Numbered from the stretch's first letter, positions 34,435 through 44,524 are shown. The stretch is DNA of 64,000 bases from DASXUG01 sp964620425 (GCA_964620425.1 CAZUGV010000002.1:1-64000); one strand, 5' to 3'. Program-made: numbers and translations. The notes: generated by a model not told the origin, from the letters alone.

Positions 34435-36600
34435 TTAGAATTTTCCGTAGTAGCCTTCTTTTAGCGCATCGTAAAGGTTAGCCGCACTGTGTATCTCACC
34501 ATCATACTCAATCTCATCATTGCCCTTGAGTTCAAGCTCGGTACCATCTTCTAGCGTGAATTTATAGGTGGTGTTTTCTAAGTCTTTCTCAGTCACCAAC
34601 ACGCCTTGGAAAGCCTCTGGGTTAAAGCGGAATGTGGTGCAACCTTTTAAGCCTTTATCGTACGCGTAGAGGTAGATGTTTTTGAAATCTTCAAAATCAT
34701 AGTCTGTCGGTACGTTAATGGTTTTTGAGATAGAGCTATCAATCCATTTTTGCGATGCCGCTTGAATATCCACGTGCGCTTTTGCCATGATAGTGGATGA
34801 ATCTAAGAAGTAATCTGGCAATTTCTCGTCTTCTTTATCGCTAAATGGCATGGCTTTTGGGTTAACCAATTCGCGGTAAGCCAGCAATTCATAAGAGAAC
34901 ACATCGACTTTCTCTTTTGATTTTTTGCCTTCACGAATCACGTTACGCGCATAGTGGTGCGCAAAACTTGGCTCAATACCGTTGCTGGCGTTGTTGGCTA
35001 GGCTGAGTGAAATCGTACCTGTTGGAGCAATTGAACTATGGTGCGTAAAACGTACACCCTTGGTGGCGATTTGGTTGCGCAAACCCTCGGGGAACTGTTG
35101 CATATAGCGGCTGTATTTGCCGAGCAACACTTTACCCAATACTTTTTGCCCTACCTTAATGCCATCAGCCGCCATTTCTGGGCGTTTGGCGAGCATGTCA
35201 GCGGTCACTTCAAATTTTTCATCCATAATCGGCGCTGCGCCTTTTTCTTCCGCTAATTGCACGCCAATTTCCCAGCCCACTTCTGCCATCACGCGGGTGA
35301 CTTCTTCGGTGAACTTGATTGAATCTTCTTCACCGTATTTCATTTTCATCATGGTGAGGCTAGAGCCTAAACCCAAATAACCCATGCCGTGACGGCGTTT
35401 ACGTGCGATTTCTTCGCGTTGTTGTGGCAATGGCAAGCCGTTGATTTCAACCACGTTGTCTAACATGCGGGTGAAAATCGCGACGACATCGCGGTATTCA
35501 GCCCAATCGAAGTAGGCTTCATCCGTGAACGGTTTTTTCACAAATTTAGTGAGGTTTACAGAACCCAACAAACATGCACCATATGGTGGAAGTGGTTGCT
35601 CACCACATGGGTTGGTTGCGCGGATATTTTCGCAGAACCAGTTGTTGTTCATTTCATTCACGCGGTCAATCAATATAAAACCTGGTTCAGCAAAATCGTA
35701 GGTGCTGGACATAATCACATCCCACAAACGGCGTGCTTTAATGGTTTTATACACGCGGCAAGCCACTTTGCCTGCGTCTTTACCTTCTGTTTTTGCGAGG
35801 TATTTGCCTTTGATTGGCCATTCGCGCCAAACCACTTGGCTGTCATCGTTGGTATTTAAGCCATCAACAATCGCTTCTTTCTCTGTCACAGGGAATGCTA
35901 GTTTCCACTCACTATCTGCCTTAACCGCCTCCATAAACTCTTTGGTAATTAAGCATGAGAGGTTGAACTGACGCAAACGACCATTTTCACGTTTAGCTTT
36001 GATAAAATCAGTCACGTCTGGGTGGCTAATATCAAACGTCGCCATTTGCGCACCACGACGACCACCCGCGCTAGAAACGGTGAAACACATTTTGTCGTAA
36101 ATATCCATAAACGAAAGTGGGCCACTGGTGTAAGCACCCGCTCCCGCTACAAACGCGCCTTTTGGACGTAGTGTTGAAAATTCGTAACCAATACCGCAAC
36201 CTGCTTTGAGCGTTAAGCCCGCTTCGTGCACTTTGTGCAGAATGTTATCCATGCTGTCTTCAACCACGCCAGACACGGTACAGTTAATGGTAGATGTTGC
36301 TGGTTTATGTTCAAGCGCGCCTGCGTTTGAGGTAATGCGACCTGCTGGGATTGCGCCTTTACGCAACGCCCACAAGAATTTTTGATGCCATTCTTGACGT
36401 TTTTCTTCTGTGGTTTCTACATCCGCCAAAGCACGCGCTACACGGCTGTATGAATCATCCATGTCTTTATCAACATGCTCACCTTGTTTGGATTTTAGGC
36501 GATATTTTTTATCCCATATGTCCAATGATACAGACTGAACAGGGATTTCATATTGATCTTTCTCATTGGCAGTTGCCGCGTTTTCTACTGCTTTTAGCAT
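34435..36600 (-). CDS. nrdJ: Adenosylcobalamin-dependent ribonucleotide reductase, NrdJa subunit
   Basis: A 721-aa class II ribonucleotide reductase catalytic subunit: makes deoxyribonucleotides using vitamin B12 and works with or without oxygen. Visible are the substrate-site Cys (STINCTVSG), the GCGIGYEFSTLRPKGA phosphate loop, NPCGEQPLPPYGACLLGSVN with the radical Cys, the finger-loop region, and a C-terminal tail (TFRFNPEAFQGVLVTEKD). The zinc-ribbon part is a separate gene, nrdJb. The cell thus depends on cobalamin for DNA synthesis unless another reductase lies elsewhere. Confidence 0.95.
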   Translation of the reverse strand: MLKAVENAATANEKDQYEIPVQSVSLDIWDKKYRLKSKQGEHVDKDMDDSYSRVARALADVETTEEKRQEWHQKFLWALRKGAIPAGRITSNAGALEHKPATSTINCTVSGVVEDSMDNILHKVHEAGLTLKAGCGIGYEFSTLRPKGAFVAGAGAYTSGPLSFMDIYDKMCFTVSSAGGRRGAQMATFDISHPDVTDFIKAKRENGRLRQFNLSCLITKEFMEAVKADSEWKLAFPVTEKEAIVDGLNTNDDSQVVWREWPIKGKYLAKTEGKDAGKVACRVYKTIKARRLWDVIMSSTYDFAEPGFILIDRVNEMNNNWFCENIRATNPCGEQPLPPYGACLLGSVNLTKFVKKPFTDEAYFDWAEYRDVVAIFTRMLDNVVEINGLPLPQQREEIARKRRHGMGYLGLGSSLTMMKMKYGEEDSIKFTEEVTRVMAEVGWEIGVQLAEEKGAAPIMDEKFEVTADMLAKRPEMAADGIKVGQKVLGKVLLGKYSRYMQQFPEGLRNQIATKGVRFTHHSSIAPTGTISLSLANNASNGIEPSFAHHYARNVIREGKKSKEKVDVFSYELLAYRELVNPKAMPFSDKEDEKLPDYFLDSSTIMAKAHVDIQAASQKWIDSSISKTINVPTDYDFEDFKNIYLYAYDKGLKGCTTFRFNPEAFQGVLVTEKDLENTTYKFTLEDGTELELKGNDEIEYDGEIHSAANLYDALKEGYYGKF

Positions 36601-36952
36601 TGATACTCTCCCATTATTTTTGACTCATATTCGCTAAAAATGCTAAGTCGGTGTTTTTATTCAGCAATCAATTTTATTCTCTTGTTTGCGCACCAAAGTT
36701 AAGCATAAAGTTAAGCCCGGAAACAAGAGGTAAAGCACAACATATAGTGCTTTTTTTAGTAATTTAATCATTTTGTAGTGGTGGGTCAAGTGAATTATTT
36801 TCAATATTTCATAGAAACAGATGGTGTAATTTTTTAATAATTGCCACTCACCAAAACAAACCCGCACCAGAATAAGGTTTGCCAAAAAGCAAGTATTAAA
36901 TGTAGAAAAATTATTTTTAAAATTATTTTTTTATCTATGCGAAAATTGCGCA
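36601..36952. other. Divergent intergenic region nrdJ/waaA
   Basis: About 350 AT-rich bases without a convincing gene. A 74-codon frame on the minus strand has a hydrophobic C-terminal half but no ribosome-binding site. I looked for a cobalamin riboswitch ahead of nrdJ and did not recognise its B12 box. The stretch contains a terminator-like hairpin on the plus strand, listed separately. Confidence 0.5.
36732..36757 (+). terminator. Orphan intrinsic terminator in nrdJ-waaA gap
   Basis: AAAGCAC, loop AACATATA, GTGCTTT, followed by a run of T. It has the correct polarity only for plus-strand transcription, yet no plus-strand gene lies upstream; nrdJ reads the other way. It could close a short unannotated RNA or block antisense transcription into waaA. 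Confidence 0.5.
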
Positions 36953-38209
36953 ATGTCCAGATTTTTATACTCAGTGTTGCTCTACCTTATTTTGCCATTC
37001 ACACCACTTAAATTGTGGTGGCGTGGCATTCGTCAGCCAGAATATCGCCAACACTGGGCAGAGCGATTTGGGTTTTACCAGCAAAAAAAGTCTGAAAAAC
37101 CGATTATCTGGTTGCATTGTGTGTCGGTAGGCGAAACACATGCTGCTGCGCCATTAATCCAATCACTTCAGAAACGTTATCCGCAATCTCAAATATTAGT
37201 TACCCACACCACACCCACTGGACGTGCTGCGAGTGAAAAGCTATTTGGTGATAAAGTAATGCGAGCATATCTGCCATATGATGTGCCAGATGCTGTGTTT
37301 CGGTTTTTAAAACACTTTAAACCGCAAATGGGCATGCTCATGGAAACCGAGCTGTGGTTTAACTTGATTGCCGCCTGCCAAGCCAAACAAATCCCCCTGT
37401 TTTTGGTGAATGCTCGGTTATCAGAAAAATCAGCCAATGCCTATGCAAAAATCACCCCGCTGATGCGTCAAGGTTTGCAAAATTTAACCTATATTGCCGC
37501 ACAAACAGACGCAGATGCAGACAGATTTACTGCACTTGGCGCTGATCGTGTGGTGGTGCTTGGCAACCTAAAGTTTGACGTCACTCCTCCTGCTGATGCT
37601 GAAGTCAAAGGTAAAAATCTACGCATGATATTGGGTGAAAAGCGTCCAGTGCTATTAGCCGCAAGCACGAGGGAAGGCGAAGAGGCGGTGATTATTAGCG
37701 CGATTAAACAACTCAACATCCCCAACCTATTGACGATGATAGTACCGAGGCATCCACAACGTTTTAACGAAGTGGCCAGTTTGCTAAGCTCTCACAATCT
37801 CAACTATGCTAAACGCTCAACATTAAATGCACCTTTAGCCAACGAGGTGTCCGTTGTGCTTGGTGATAGCATGGGGGAAATGTTCACCTACTATGCCGCG
37901 TGCGATGTAGCCGTGATTGGCGGCAGTTTATTACCGTTTGGCGGGCAAAATCTGATTGAAGCGTGCGTCATGCACAAACCTGTGATTTTAGGTCAACACA
38001 CTTATAACTTTAAATGGGCTGCCGAACAAGCCATTCGACATGGCGCTGCAACTAGAGTGGAGGTGGGCGATTTACACATTGCTGTTCGCACGATAGTAAG
38101 GGATACAGCACTGCAACATAAAATGGCTGAACTTGCTTATCAGTTCAGCCAAAGCGCTTCTGGTGCAACTGAGAAAACCACACGTTTAGTCTCGCAATAT
38201 CTGCCCTAA
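36953..38209 (+). CDS. waaA: 3-deoxy-D-manno-octulosonic acid transferase WaaA (KdtA)
   Basis: An inner-membrane-associated GT30 enzyme that adds KDO to lipid A precursor. The 418-aa product has the N-terminal membrane anchor (FLYSVLLYLILPFTPLKLWW), then IWLHCVSVGETHAAAPLIQSL, the catalytic MLMETELWFNLI (family Glu), and the C-terminal donor site GGSLLPFGGQNLIEACVMHKPVI. Its stop overlaps the tolC stop by 4 bp (convergent). Confidence 0.96.
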   Translation: MSRFLYSVLLYLILPFTPLKLWWRGIRQPEYRQHWAERFGFYQQKKSEKPIIWLHCVSVGETHAAAPLIQSLQKRYPQSQILVTHTTPTGRAASEKLFGDKVMRAYLPYDVPDAVFRFLKHFKPQMGMLMETELWFNLIAACQAKQIPLFLVNARLSEKSANAYAKITPLMRQGLQNLTYIAAQTDADADRFTALGADRVVVLGNLKFDVTPPADAEVKGKNLRMILGEKRPVLLAASTREGEEAVIISAIKQLNIPNLLTMIVPRHPQRFNEVASLLSSHNLNYAKRSTLNAPLANEVSVVLGDSMGEMFTYYAACDVAVIGGSLLPFGGQNLIEACVMHKPVILGQHTYNFKWAAEQAIRHGAATRVEVGDLHIAVRTIVRDTALQHKMAELAYQFSQSASGATEKTTRLVSQYLP

Positions 38210-39552
38210 TTGCTGGTTAACACTTGGTTAAGCATTAGCAAATCTTGCTCATTTAACTGACCCACGGCAAACTTCAACTTAAGCTGGCTAACAAGATAGG
38301 CATATCTAGCTTGCAGCAAATCACGCTTGGCACTGTAATACTGTTGCTGCGAATTTAGCACATCGACACTCGTTCTTACGCCCACTTGATAACCCAAGCT
38401 AGTAGAATCTAACTGACTTTTGCTGGAGGTAAGTGCCTGCTCACCTGCGCTCACCTGCGCTACACTGCTACTTAGGTTGAGATATGCTTGGCGTGTATCT
38501 AACGCTACCTGTCGGTTGGCTACCTCTAAATCATCTTGTGCTTTTTGCTTTCTAGCAACGGCTTCACGCACTTTGGAAGACATCGCACCGCCTTGATAAA
38601 GTTGCATTTTTAGCTGTAACCCGATGGTGGCATTTTGCAAATCCGCCCCAAAACCGTTTTCCCCTCCATTCGCATAATTACTGACATATGAACCTACTGC
38701 ATCTAAAGTGGGCAGGTATACAGCATTTTGACGCTCAACTTCTTGTGATGCGATGTCCACTGCCTGTTGCTGCATAATGACAGGAATAGCGTTTTGTTGA
38801 GCAACCGCGACCCAAGACTCCATATCGGTTGGTGCGGGCATAGAAGGTTTTAAATTTACTGCTACTGCCGCAAGTTTTTGTGGCGATACCCCAGTAATTG
38901 ATTGAATCGTCAGTCGTTTTACTTCCACCTCGTTATTTGTAGCGATTTCTTGTGCCACAATCAAGTCAAACTTGGCTTGAGCCTCATTGACATCCGTAAT
39001 CGTTGAGCTGCCCACATCAAAATTAGCTTTGGCTTGAGCCAACTGTTGCGTGATAGCGGCTTTTTGCGCAGCGATTAAATCCAGTTTATCCTGCGCGAGA
39101 AGCAAATCGAAATATGCCTGCGTACAACGAACGATTAGATTTTGCTTAGTCAGTAGTAGCTGTTGATCAGCTTGGGAAACCACGCTTTTAGATTGCTCAA
39201 ATTGCGCATTGTTTTGTTTGCGATAGATAGGTTGCGTCACACTAACACCCGCACCGTAGCCTTGAAAAGATTGCCGCCCACCATTACCAAATATGGTGAT
39301 TCCGTTGAATCGAATATCAGTTTCAGAGTGATTAGCGTTGGCACTCAACGCAACAGAGGGGCGGAACAGTGCTTTGCCTTGTTCCAGCTGCTCCTGTGCT
39401 GCCAAATTGGCACTTTTGGCTGAGGCTAAGACAGGGTCGTGTGCCAATGCTTGCTGATAAATATCCATCAAGTTTTGTGGATTTTCCGCAGATGCAAAAG
39501 CGGGTTGCAACAAGCAAGCTGCTAAACCAAGTTTGACAAAAACTAACCGCAT
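38206..39552 (-). CDS. tolC: TolC-family outer membrane efflux channel
   Basis: An outer-membrane trimeric channel for type I secretion and RND pumps. Started at the ATG at 39552 (448 aa) because a signal peptide begins there (MRLVFVKLGLAACLLQPAFA) and because the ATG overlaps the previous stop as TAATG. Two OEP repeats are present (LMDIYQQALAHDPVLASAKS, and a second from about residue 230), with AQAKANFDVGSSTITDVNEAQAKF and the duplicated LGYQVGVRTSVDVLNSQQQYY. It is coupled to the methyltransferase gene. Confidence 0.93.
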   Translation of the reverse strand: MRLVFVKLGLAACLLQPAFASAENPQNLMDIYQQALAHDPVLASAKSANLAAQEQLEQGKALFRPSVALSANANHSETDIRFNGITIFGNGGRQSFQGYGAGVSVTQPIYRKQNNAQFEQSKSVVSQADQQLLLTKQNLIVRCTQAYFDLLLAQDKLDLIAAQKAAITQQLAQAKANFDVGSSTITDVNEAQAKFDLIVAQEIATNNEVEVKRLTIQSITGVSPQKLAAVAVNLKPSMPAPTDMESWVAVAQQNAIPVIMQQQAVDIASQEVERQNAVYLPTLDAVGSYVSNYANGGENGFGADLQNATIGLQLKMQLYQGGAMSSKVREAVARKQKAQDDLEVANRQVALDTRQAYLNLSSSVAQVSAGEQALTSSKSQLDSTSLGYQVGVRTSVDVLNSQQQYYSAKRDLLQARYAYLVSQLKLKFAVGQLNEQDLLMLNQVLTSN

Positions 39553-40223
39553 TAAAATGCAAACCTTTCGGGTTGTGGTGCGTTTGCGATTATAGGCAAG
39601 CAAGTCTCAAATAAAACCTCTTGTTTAAAACCAAGCTCAGAGACACGCTCAGTCAACGTGGCTTGCATCACTGGGGCATCCCCCACCACGGCAAATAAGC
39701 GTCCGCCCACATTCAGTTGCTGCGCTACAGCAGTAGGTGTCGTTGGTAACGAGCCTGTAAACACGATGACATCATATTGAGCAGACTGCGCCCAACCAGC
39801 GCTGGCATCGCCAACTACACAATTCACATTGCTGATGTGATGGGCATCTAAGCGGATTTTTGCTATCGCACTCAATGAGGGTTTAATTTCCACACTGGTC
39901 ACATGGCCAGCTAAGCTTGCAAGCAAGGCTGTTAAGTATCCGCTACCTGTACCAATCTCTAGCACCTTATCTGTTTTTTTCAAATTTAAGGCTTGTAAAA
40001 TGCGCGCCTCCATTTTGGGGGCAAGCATTAACTCACCTTCGCCAATGGGGATTTCCATATCGGCAAATGCCAAGCCAGCATATTGCGCCTGCACAAAGTT
40101 TTCACGTGGGATTTGTTTGAGTAAATCCAGTACCGTGGCATCGAGTACTTCCCACGTTCTGATTTGCTGCTCAATCATATTAAAACGTGCTTGTTCTGTA
40201 TTTACTTCTGCTTGGTTCATCAT
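39552..40223 (-). CDS. Protein-L-isoaspartate O-methyltransferase-like protein
   Basis: A 223-aa SAM methyltransferase of the PCMT family. Motif I is VLEIGTGSGYLTALLASL; PRENFVQAQYAGLAFADMEIPIGEGELMLAP is the family N-terminal region, shortened in the catalytic Ser/Thr area compared with Escherichia coli Pcm. ATG at 40223 has GAGG 8 bp upstream. Divergent members of this family next to tolC are common in betaproteobacteria and may not act on isoaspartate; the substrate is uncertain. Its stop overlaps the tolC start. Confidence 0.85.
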   Translation of the reverse strand: MMNQAEVNTEQARFNMIEQQIRTWEVLDATVLDLLKQIPRENFVQAQYAGLAFADMEIPIGEGELMLAPKMEARILQALNLKKTDKVLEIGTGSGYLTALLASLAGHVTSVEIKPSLSAIAKIRLDAHHISNVNCVVGDASAGWAQSAQYDVIVFTGSLPTTPTAVAQQLNVGGRLFAVVGDAPVMQATLTERVSELGFKQEVLFETCLPIIANAPQPERFAF

Positions 40224-40314
40224 CGCATTTTCCTCAAAAAGAATTACTGTCAATTATGGCGGCACTGAAAGTTTTACTTCGTTAATTTGTACTTCGTTTG
40301 TAGATTTTACTTCA

Positions 40315-43300
40315 TCATGATCCTATTGCACTTGTCACGGGTGGTTTAACTTTAAACCAAGCCGCATAAAGTGCAGGCAAAAACAACACGGTTAATAATG
40401 TGGCCACGGTTAAACCACCCATAATTGCAACCGCCATTGGCCCAAAAAACGCACTGCGTGTTAGCGGAATCATCGCTAAAATGGCGGCAGCGGCTGTCAA
40501 TACAATCGGTCTAAAGCGGCGGATGGTTGATTCGATAATCGCATCCCACTCGGCTATGCCATCTTGTTTATCTTGCTCAATTTGATCCACTAAAATAACC
40601 GAGTTACGCATAATCATGCCCGATAAAGCAATCGCGCCCAACATCGCCACAAATCCAAACGGTTTATCAAAAATCAGCAAAAACAGTGTGATGCCAATCA
40701 AGCCTAATGGCGCAGTGAGCAATACTAAAAACATGCGAGAGAAACTTTGCAATTGAATCATTAAAACAGTAATAATCGTGAACAATAACAGCGGAACGCC
40801 TGCAGCCACGGATGTGCCACCCTTTGCTGATTCTTCAACCGCACCGCCTGTTTCTAATCGCATGCCTAATGGCAAATTATCTTTTATTTTTTGCAGCTTC
40901 GCCTCTACTTGTGCGGATACCACAGGTGCTTGCACCCCACCTTGTAAATTCGCCCTGACAGTAACGGTTGGCACGCGATCGCGTCGCCAAATCACACCCT
41001 GTTCAAAGGTGGAATGTATGGTCGCCAATTGCGATAACGGTACACTCACACCAGTCTTCGTAGGTATCATTAAATCTGGCAAGTGTGATAATTGCTTACG
41101 CTCTACTTCATTTCCACGAATCATTAAATCAATCCGCTCGTTGCCCTCTCTAAACTCCGACACGCGCAAACCTTTTACACCCGCATTAATAATGTTTGCT
41201 ACATCGGTAGAGCTAACCCCTAATAATCGGGCTTTTGATTGATCAATCTCCACTGACATGACTTTACTTGGCTCTTCCCAATCAAGCTGCACATTGATCA
41301 AGTTTGCATTTGCCCGCATGATATCCGCTACTTGATGCGATACTTTTAATACCTCATCCACCTGATTGCCTGAAACACGGAACTGCACGGGGAAGCCGAC
41401 AGGCGGGCCATTTTCTAAACGTAATACGGAGGCACGCAACACTGGAAAATCATTTTCAAACAATTGCAGCAGCTTGCTTCGCAAGGCCTCTCTTGCTGCT
41501 ACACTTTCGCTTAACACCACTACTTGCCCAAAACTACGTTGATTTAACTGCTGATCTAACGGCAGGTAAAAGCGCGGACTACCAGACCCTACATAACTGA
41601 CATAATTTTCCACCCCGGACTGCTTGGCCAACCATTGCTCTAGTTTTTTGACTTCAGCATCTGTCGCACCGTAAGATGCACCTTCTGCCATGCGCAAATC
41701 AACCACAAGCTCTAGCCTTGTAGAGTCTGGGAAAAACTGTTGTTGCACTTTACCGAAACCGACAATTGATAATACAAACATCGCTAACGTTAGCGCAATG
41801 ACAACCCAACGATAGCGTACACATGCGGTGACTATCTTTCTAAACATTCGGTAAAACGGGGTATGGTAAATATCGCGTGCTTTATCCAAATGATTGTGGG
41901 AAGCTTTAGCATGGCTCGGTAGTAGGTGATAACCCAAGTAAGGCACAAAAATAACCGCAGCAAACCATGAAATAATCAACGCAATGGCTGAAACCTGAAA
42001 AATCGAGCGGGTGTATTCTCCCGTTGAAGATTGTGCTGTTGCAATCGGCAGAAAACCAGCGACTGTTACCAAAGTGCCTGAAAGCATAGGCATGGCTGTA
42101 GAGGAAAATGCAAACGAAGCCGCTTTGACTCTATCCCACCCCTGTTCCATTTTGGATGACATCATTTCAACAGCGATAATTGCATCATCAACCAACAAAC
42201 CTAATGCTAGGATCAGCGCACCCAATGAAATTTTGTGCAACCCAACATCAAATAGTTTCATCATAAAAAAGGTAACCGCAAGCACCAGCGGAATGGTTAT
42301 CGCCACAACAATACCTGTGCGCCACCCCAGTGATAACAAACTAACACCGAGCACTATCACCAATGCCTCGGCAAGTGAATGTACAAACTCACTCACTGAA
42401 CGAGTCACTATTTTGGGTTGTTCGGTGACGCTATTGAGTGCTAACCCAATGGGCAATGCTTGTCTGATTTTCTGCAACGCTGCATTTAAATGATGACCCA
42501 GTTGAATAATATCGCCGCCTTGCGCCATGCTCACCCCTATTAGCAAGGTTTCCTTTCCTTGGTAGCGAATTCGCTCGGTCGGTGGATCTTCGTATCCATA
42601 GTAAACCTTGGCAACGTCTCCTAGCATTAACTCTTTATCATGCGCGCGAAAACGCATTTCTCGCACACGTTGCAAATGATCGTAACGGCCTGTGATGGCG
42701 ATTCGAATATGCTCGTGCGTGCCTTCATAGGCGCCAGCAGTGACCACATTATTTTGCTTTCTGATCGCATCAATCACCGTTTCGATGTCTGCCCCTAAAG
42801 TCGCAAGCTTGGCATTACTCAGCTCAATATAAATACGTTGTTTTTGTTCACCAAAAAAATCTACCTTTGCAACATCTGGCTCTTTAAGCAGTTCGGCGCG
42901 TATCACCTCGGCCTGACGCTTTAATTCAGCGCTATTAATGCCATCACCAGTTAACGCATAAAGATTGCCGTACACATCACCAAACTCATCGTTAAAGGTC
43001 AAGCTTTCCACACCCTCAGGTAAGGTATGACGTATATCCCCAATTTTTTTGCGTACTTGATACCAAATATTGGGCACTTCGGCGGTAGGTGTTGAATCTT
43101 TGGCGAGCACAAAAATAAGCGATTCACCTGGCCGAGAAAAGCTACGCAAATGATCTAAATACGGAGTTTCTTGCAGCTTTTTTTCTAGTTTATCCGTAAT
43201 TTGCAACTCGACCTCATGCGCACTTGCACCTGGCCAAGTCGTATGAATAACCATTACTTTAAACGTGAACGGAGGATCCTCAGATTGCCCAAGGTGAGTA

Positions 43301-43395
43301 TAAGAAACAAACCCAGCCAAAGTGAGTACTAACATAAAGTACAGCACTAGTGTTTGATGCTTGAGCGCCCAGTCAGAAAGGTTGAAATTTTTCAC
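40315..43395 (-). CDS. RND efflux transporter permease subunit (AcrB-like)
   Basis: An inner-membrane pump of 1026 aa with 12 predicted helices in the RND arrangement: one N-terminal helix (LVLYFMLVLTLAGFVSYTHL), a large periplasmic loop, the helix cluster with LALGLLVDDAIIAVEMM (the proton-relay Asp pair), a second periplasmic loop, and LSGMIMRNSVILVDQIEQDK. The family is the proton-driven efflux group (drug/solvent rather than CusA-type metal by the missing Met clusters). It overlaps the adaptor gene by 4 bp. No outer-membrane channel is in the operon; the nearby tolC could serve. Confidence 0.93.
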   Translation of the reverse strand: MKNFNLSDWALKHQTLVLYFMLVLTLAGFVSYTHLGQSEDPPFTFKVMVIHTTWPGASAHEVELQITDKLEKKLQETPYLDHLRSFSRPGESLIFVLAKDSTPTAEVPNIWYQVRKKIGDIRHTLPEGVESLTFNDEFGDVYGNLYALTGDGINSAELKRQAEVIRAELLKEPDVAKVDFFGEQKQRIYIELSNAKLATLGADIETVIDAIRKQNNVVTAGAYEGTHEHIRIAITGRYDHLQRVREMRFRAHDKELMLGDVAKVYYGYEDPPTERIRYQGKETLLIGVSMAQGGDIIQLGHHLNAALQKIRQALPIGLALNSVTEQPKIVTRSVSEFVHSLAEALVIVLGVSLLSLGWRTGIVVAITIPLVLAVTFFMMKLFDVGLHKISLGALILALGLLVDDAIIAVEMMSSKMEQGWDRVKAASFAFSSTAMPMLSGTLVTVAGFLPIATAQSSTGEYTRSIFQVSAIALIISWFAAVIFVPYLGYHLLPSHAKASHNHLDKARDIYHTPFYRMFRKIVTACVRYRWVVIALTLAMFVLSIVGFGKVQQQFFPDSTRLELVVDLRMAEGASYGATDAEVKKLEQWLAKQSGVENYVSYVGSGSPRFYLPLDQQLNQRSFGQVVVLSESVAAREALRSKLLQLFENDFPVLRASVLRLENGPPVGFPVQFRVSGNQVDEVLKVSHQVADIMRANANLINVQLDWEEPSKVMSVEIDQSKARLLGVSSTDVANIINAGVKGLRVSEFREGNERIDLMIRGNEVERKQLSHLPDLMIPTKTGVSVPLSQLATIHSTFEQGVIWRRDRVPTVTVRANLQGGVQAPVVSAQVEAKLQKIKDNLPLGMRLETGGAVEESAKGGTSVAAGVPLLLFTIITVLMIQLQSFSRMFLVLLTAPLGLIGITLFLLIFDKPFGFVAMLGAIALSGMIMRNSVILVDQIEQDKQDGIAEWDAIIESTIRRFRPIVLTAAAAILAMIPLTRSAFFGPMAVAIMGGLTVATLLTVLFLPALYAAWFKVKPPVTSAIGS

Positions 43396-44492
43396 TTGGC
43401 AACACCTGCTTCAAGAGGACGCACCACCTGCCCATCCACCAAAATATGCACGCCAGCTACCACCACTTGCTCACCTGCTGTTAAGCCACTTTTCACAGGT
43501 ACGCCATCTTCTCGATAACTGCCAATTACAACGTTACGCGGGTGTACTTGCCGAGTTTGCGTATTCACCACCCAAACAGCGGGTTTACCTGAGAACTGAG
43601 TAATGGCAGAAGTTGGTAACACGGCTACATTTTCCTCCGTATTGGCAAATGCTACCCCCGCAGTCATGCCAAGCTTGACAGCATCATCCATGTTTACAAT
43701 TGAAACTTTTACTAAAAATGTGCGTGAACCCGCATCTGCACTGGGGGCGATTTCACGAATTTTTCCCTGATACGATTTTGCACTATCCGTCCACATGCGC
43801 ACTTCGGCTGGCGCGCCAACTTTTAACCCTTTGATGGTAGATTCAGCAACCGCTACATTGGCTTCTAGCTGTTTCAAATCTGCGATAGTGGCAACCACCT
43901 CACCCGCAGATACCACTTGCCCTGGTTCCGCGTGAATATCCGTAACCACGCCATCTCTATCTGCTATCAAATGCGTATATTTTATTTGGTTGCTAGAAAC
44001 TGCTGCTCGCGATTGGGCTTGTTGCAAACGTGCATATGCTGTTTTCACGCTGGCTTCACGGGCGTCTAAGGCCGATGCCGATATAAATTTTTGTGCGAAC
44101 AACTGACGTTGCCGCGCTAATTCAGCATTGACTAATGCATAATCGGCCTCAGCAGCTTTCACATCAGCAAACGCAACTTGCGTATTGAGTGCTGTATCAG
44201 TAGCGTCTAGACGCGCCAACACATCCCCTTTATGTACGATATGGCCAACTTCTACGCGCCGCTCGATAATTTTTCCTGCCACACGAAACCCCTGTGCGGA
44301 TTGATAGCGAGGGCGAATTTCACCCACGATTGCTGTGCTGAAGTTTGCATTACTCGCACCCACCTTCATCACTAAAGCAGGTCTAGGCGGTGCTGCTTTT
44401 TCTTGTGGTTTTTCACAAGCAGTTATTAAGACAGATAATACTAAAACCACACCCCGCCAAGCCGTTGTGTTGTACCCACAATTTACCTTCAT
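43392..44492 (-). CDS. RND efflux periplasmic adaptor (membrane fusion lipoprotein)
   Basis: Connects the RND pump with the outer-membrane channel. I start at the ATG at 44492, which gives a basic n-region and lipoprotein signal (MKVNCGYNTTAWRGVVLVLS ending ITAC); the open frame extends upstream to a GTG (44528) overlapping the tetR stop as GTGA, but adds acidic residues ahead of the signal. Adaptor signatures are GKIIERRVEVGHIVHKGDVLARLD, a coiled-coil hairpin, and a second lipoyl half (SNQIKYTHLIADRDGVVTDIH), then a beta-barrel. Confidence 0.9.
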   Translation of the reverse strand: MKVNCGYNTTAWRGVVLVLSVLITACEKPQEKAAPPRPALVMKVGASNANFSTAIVGEIRPRYQSAQGFRVAGKIIERRVEVGHIVHKGDVLARLDATDTALNTQVAFADVKAAEADYALVNAELARQRQLFAQKFISASALDAREASVKTAYARLQQAQSRAAVSSNQIKYTHLIADRDGVVTDIHAEPGQVVSAGEVVATIADLKQLEANVAVAESTIKGLKVGAPAEVRMWTDSAKSYQGKIREIAPSADAGSRTFLVKVSIVNMDDAVKLGMTAGVAFANTEENVAVLPTSAITQFSGKPAVWVVNTQTRQVHPRNVVIGSYREDGVPVKSGLTAGEQVVVAGVHILVDGQVVRPLEAGVAK

Positions 44493-44524
44493 TTCGCCAC
44501 CATCTTCACGTTTATCCATCACTC

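Noticed and set aside
36661..36885. 74-codon minus-strand frame with hydrophobic C-terminal half between nrdJ and waaA
   Set aside because: No ribosome-binding site at either ATG, and it includes the plus-strand terminator hairpin. Kept as intergenic.
36601..36952. Cobalamin riboswitch ahead of nrdJ
   Set aside because: The conserved B12 box was not recognisable in either direction; only AT-rich sequence and an orphan terminator.
42011..42493. 160-codon plus-strand frame opposite the RND pump gene
   Set aside because: Antisense to conserved transmembrane segments of the RND permease; no independent support.
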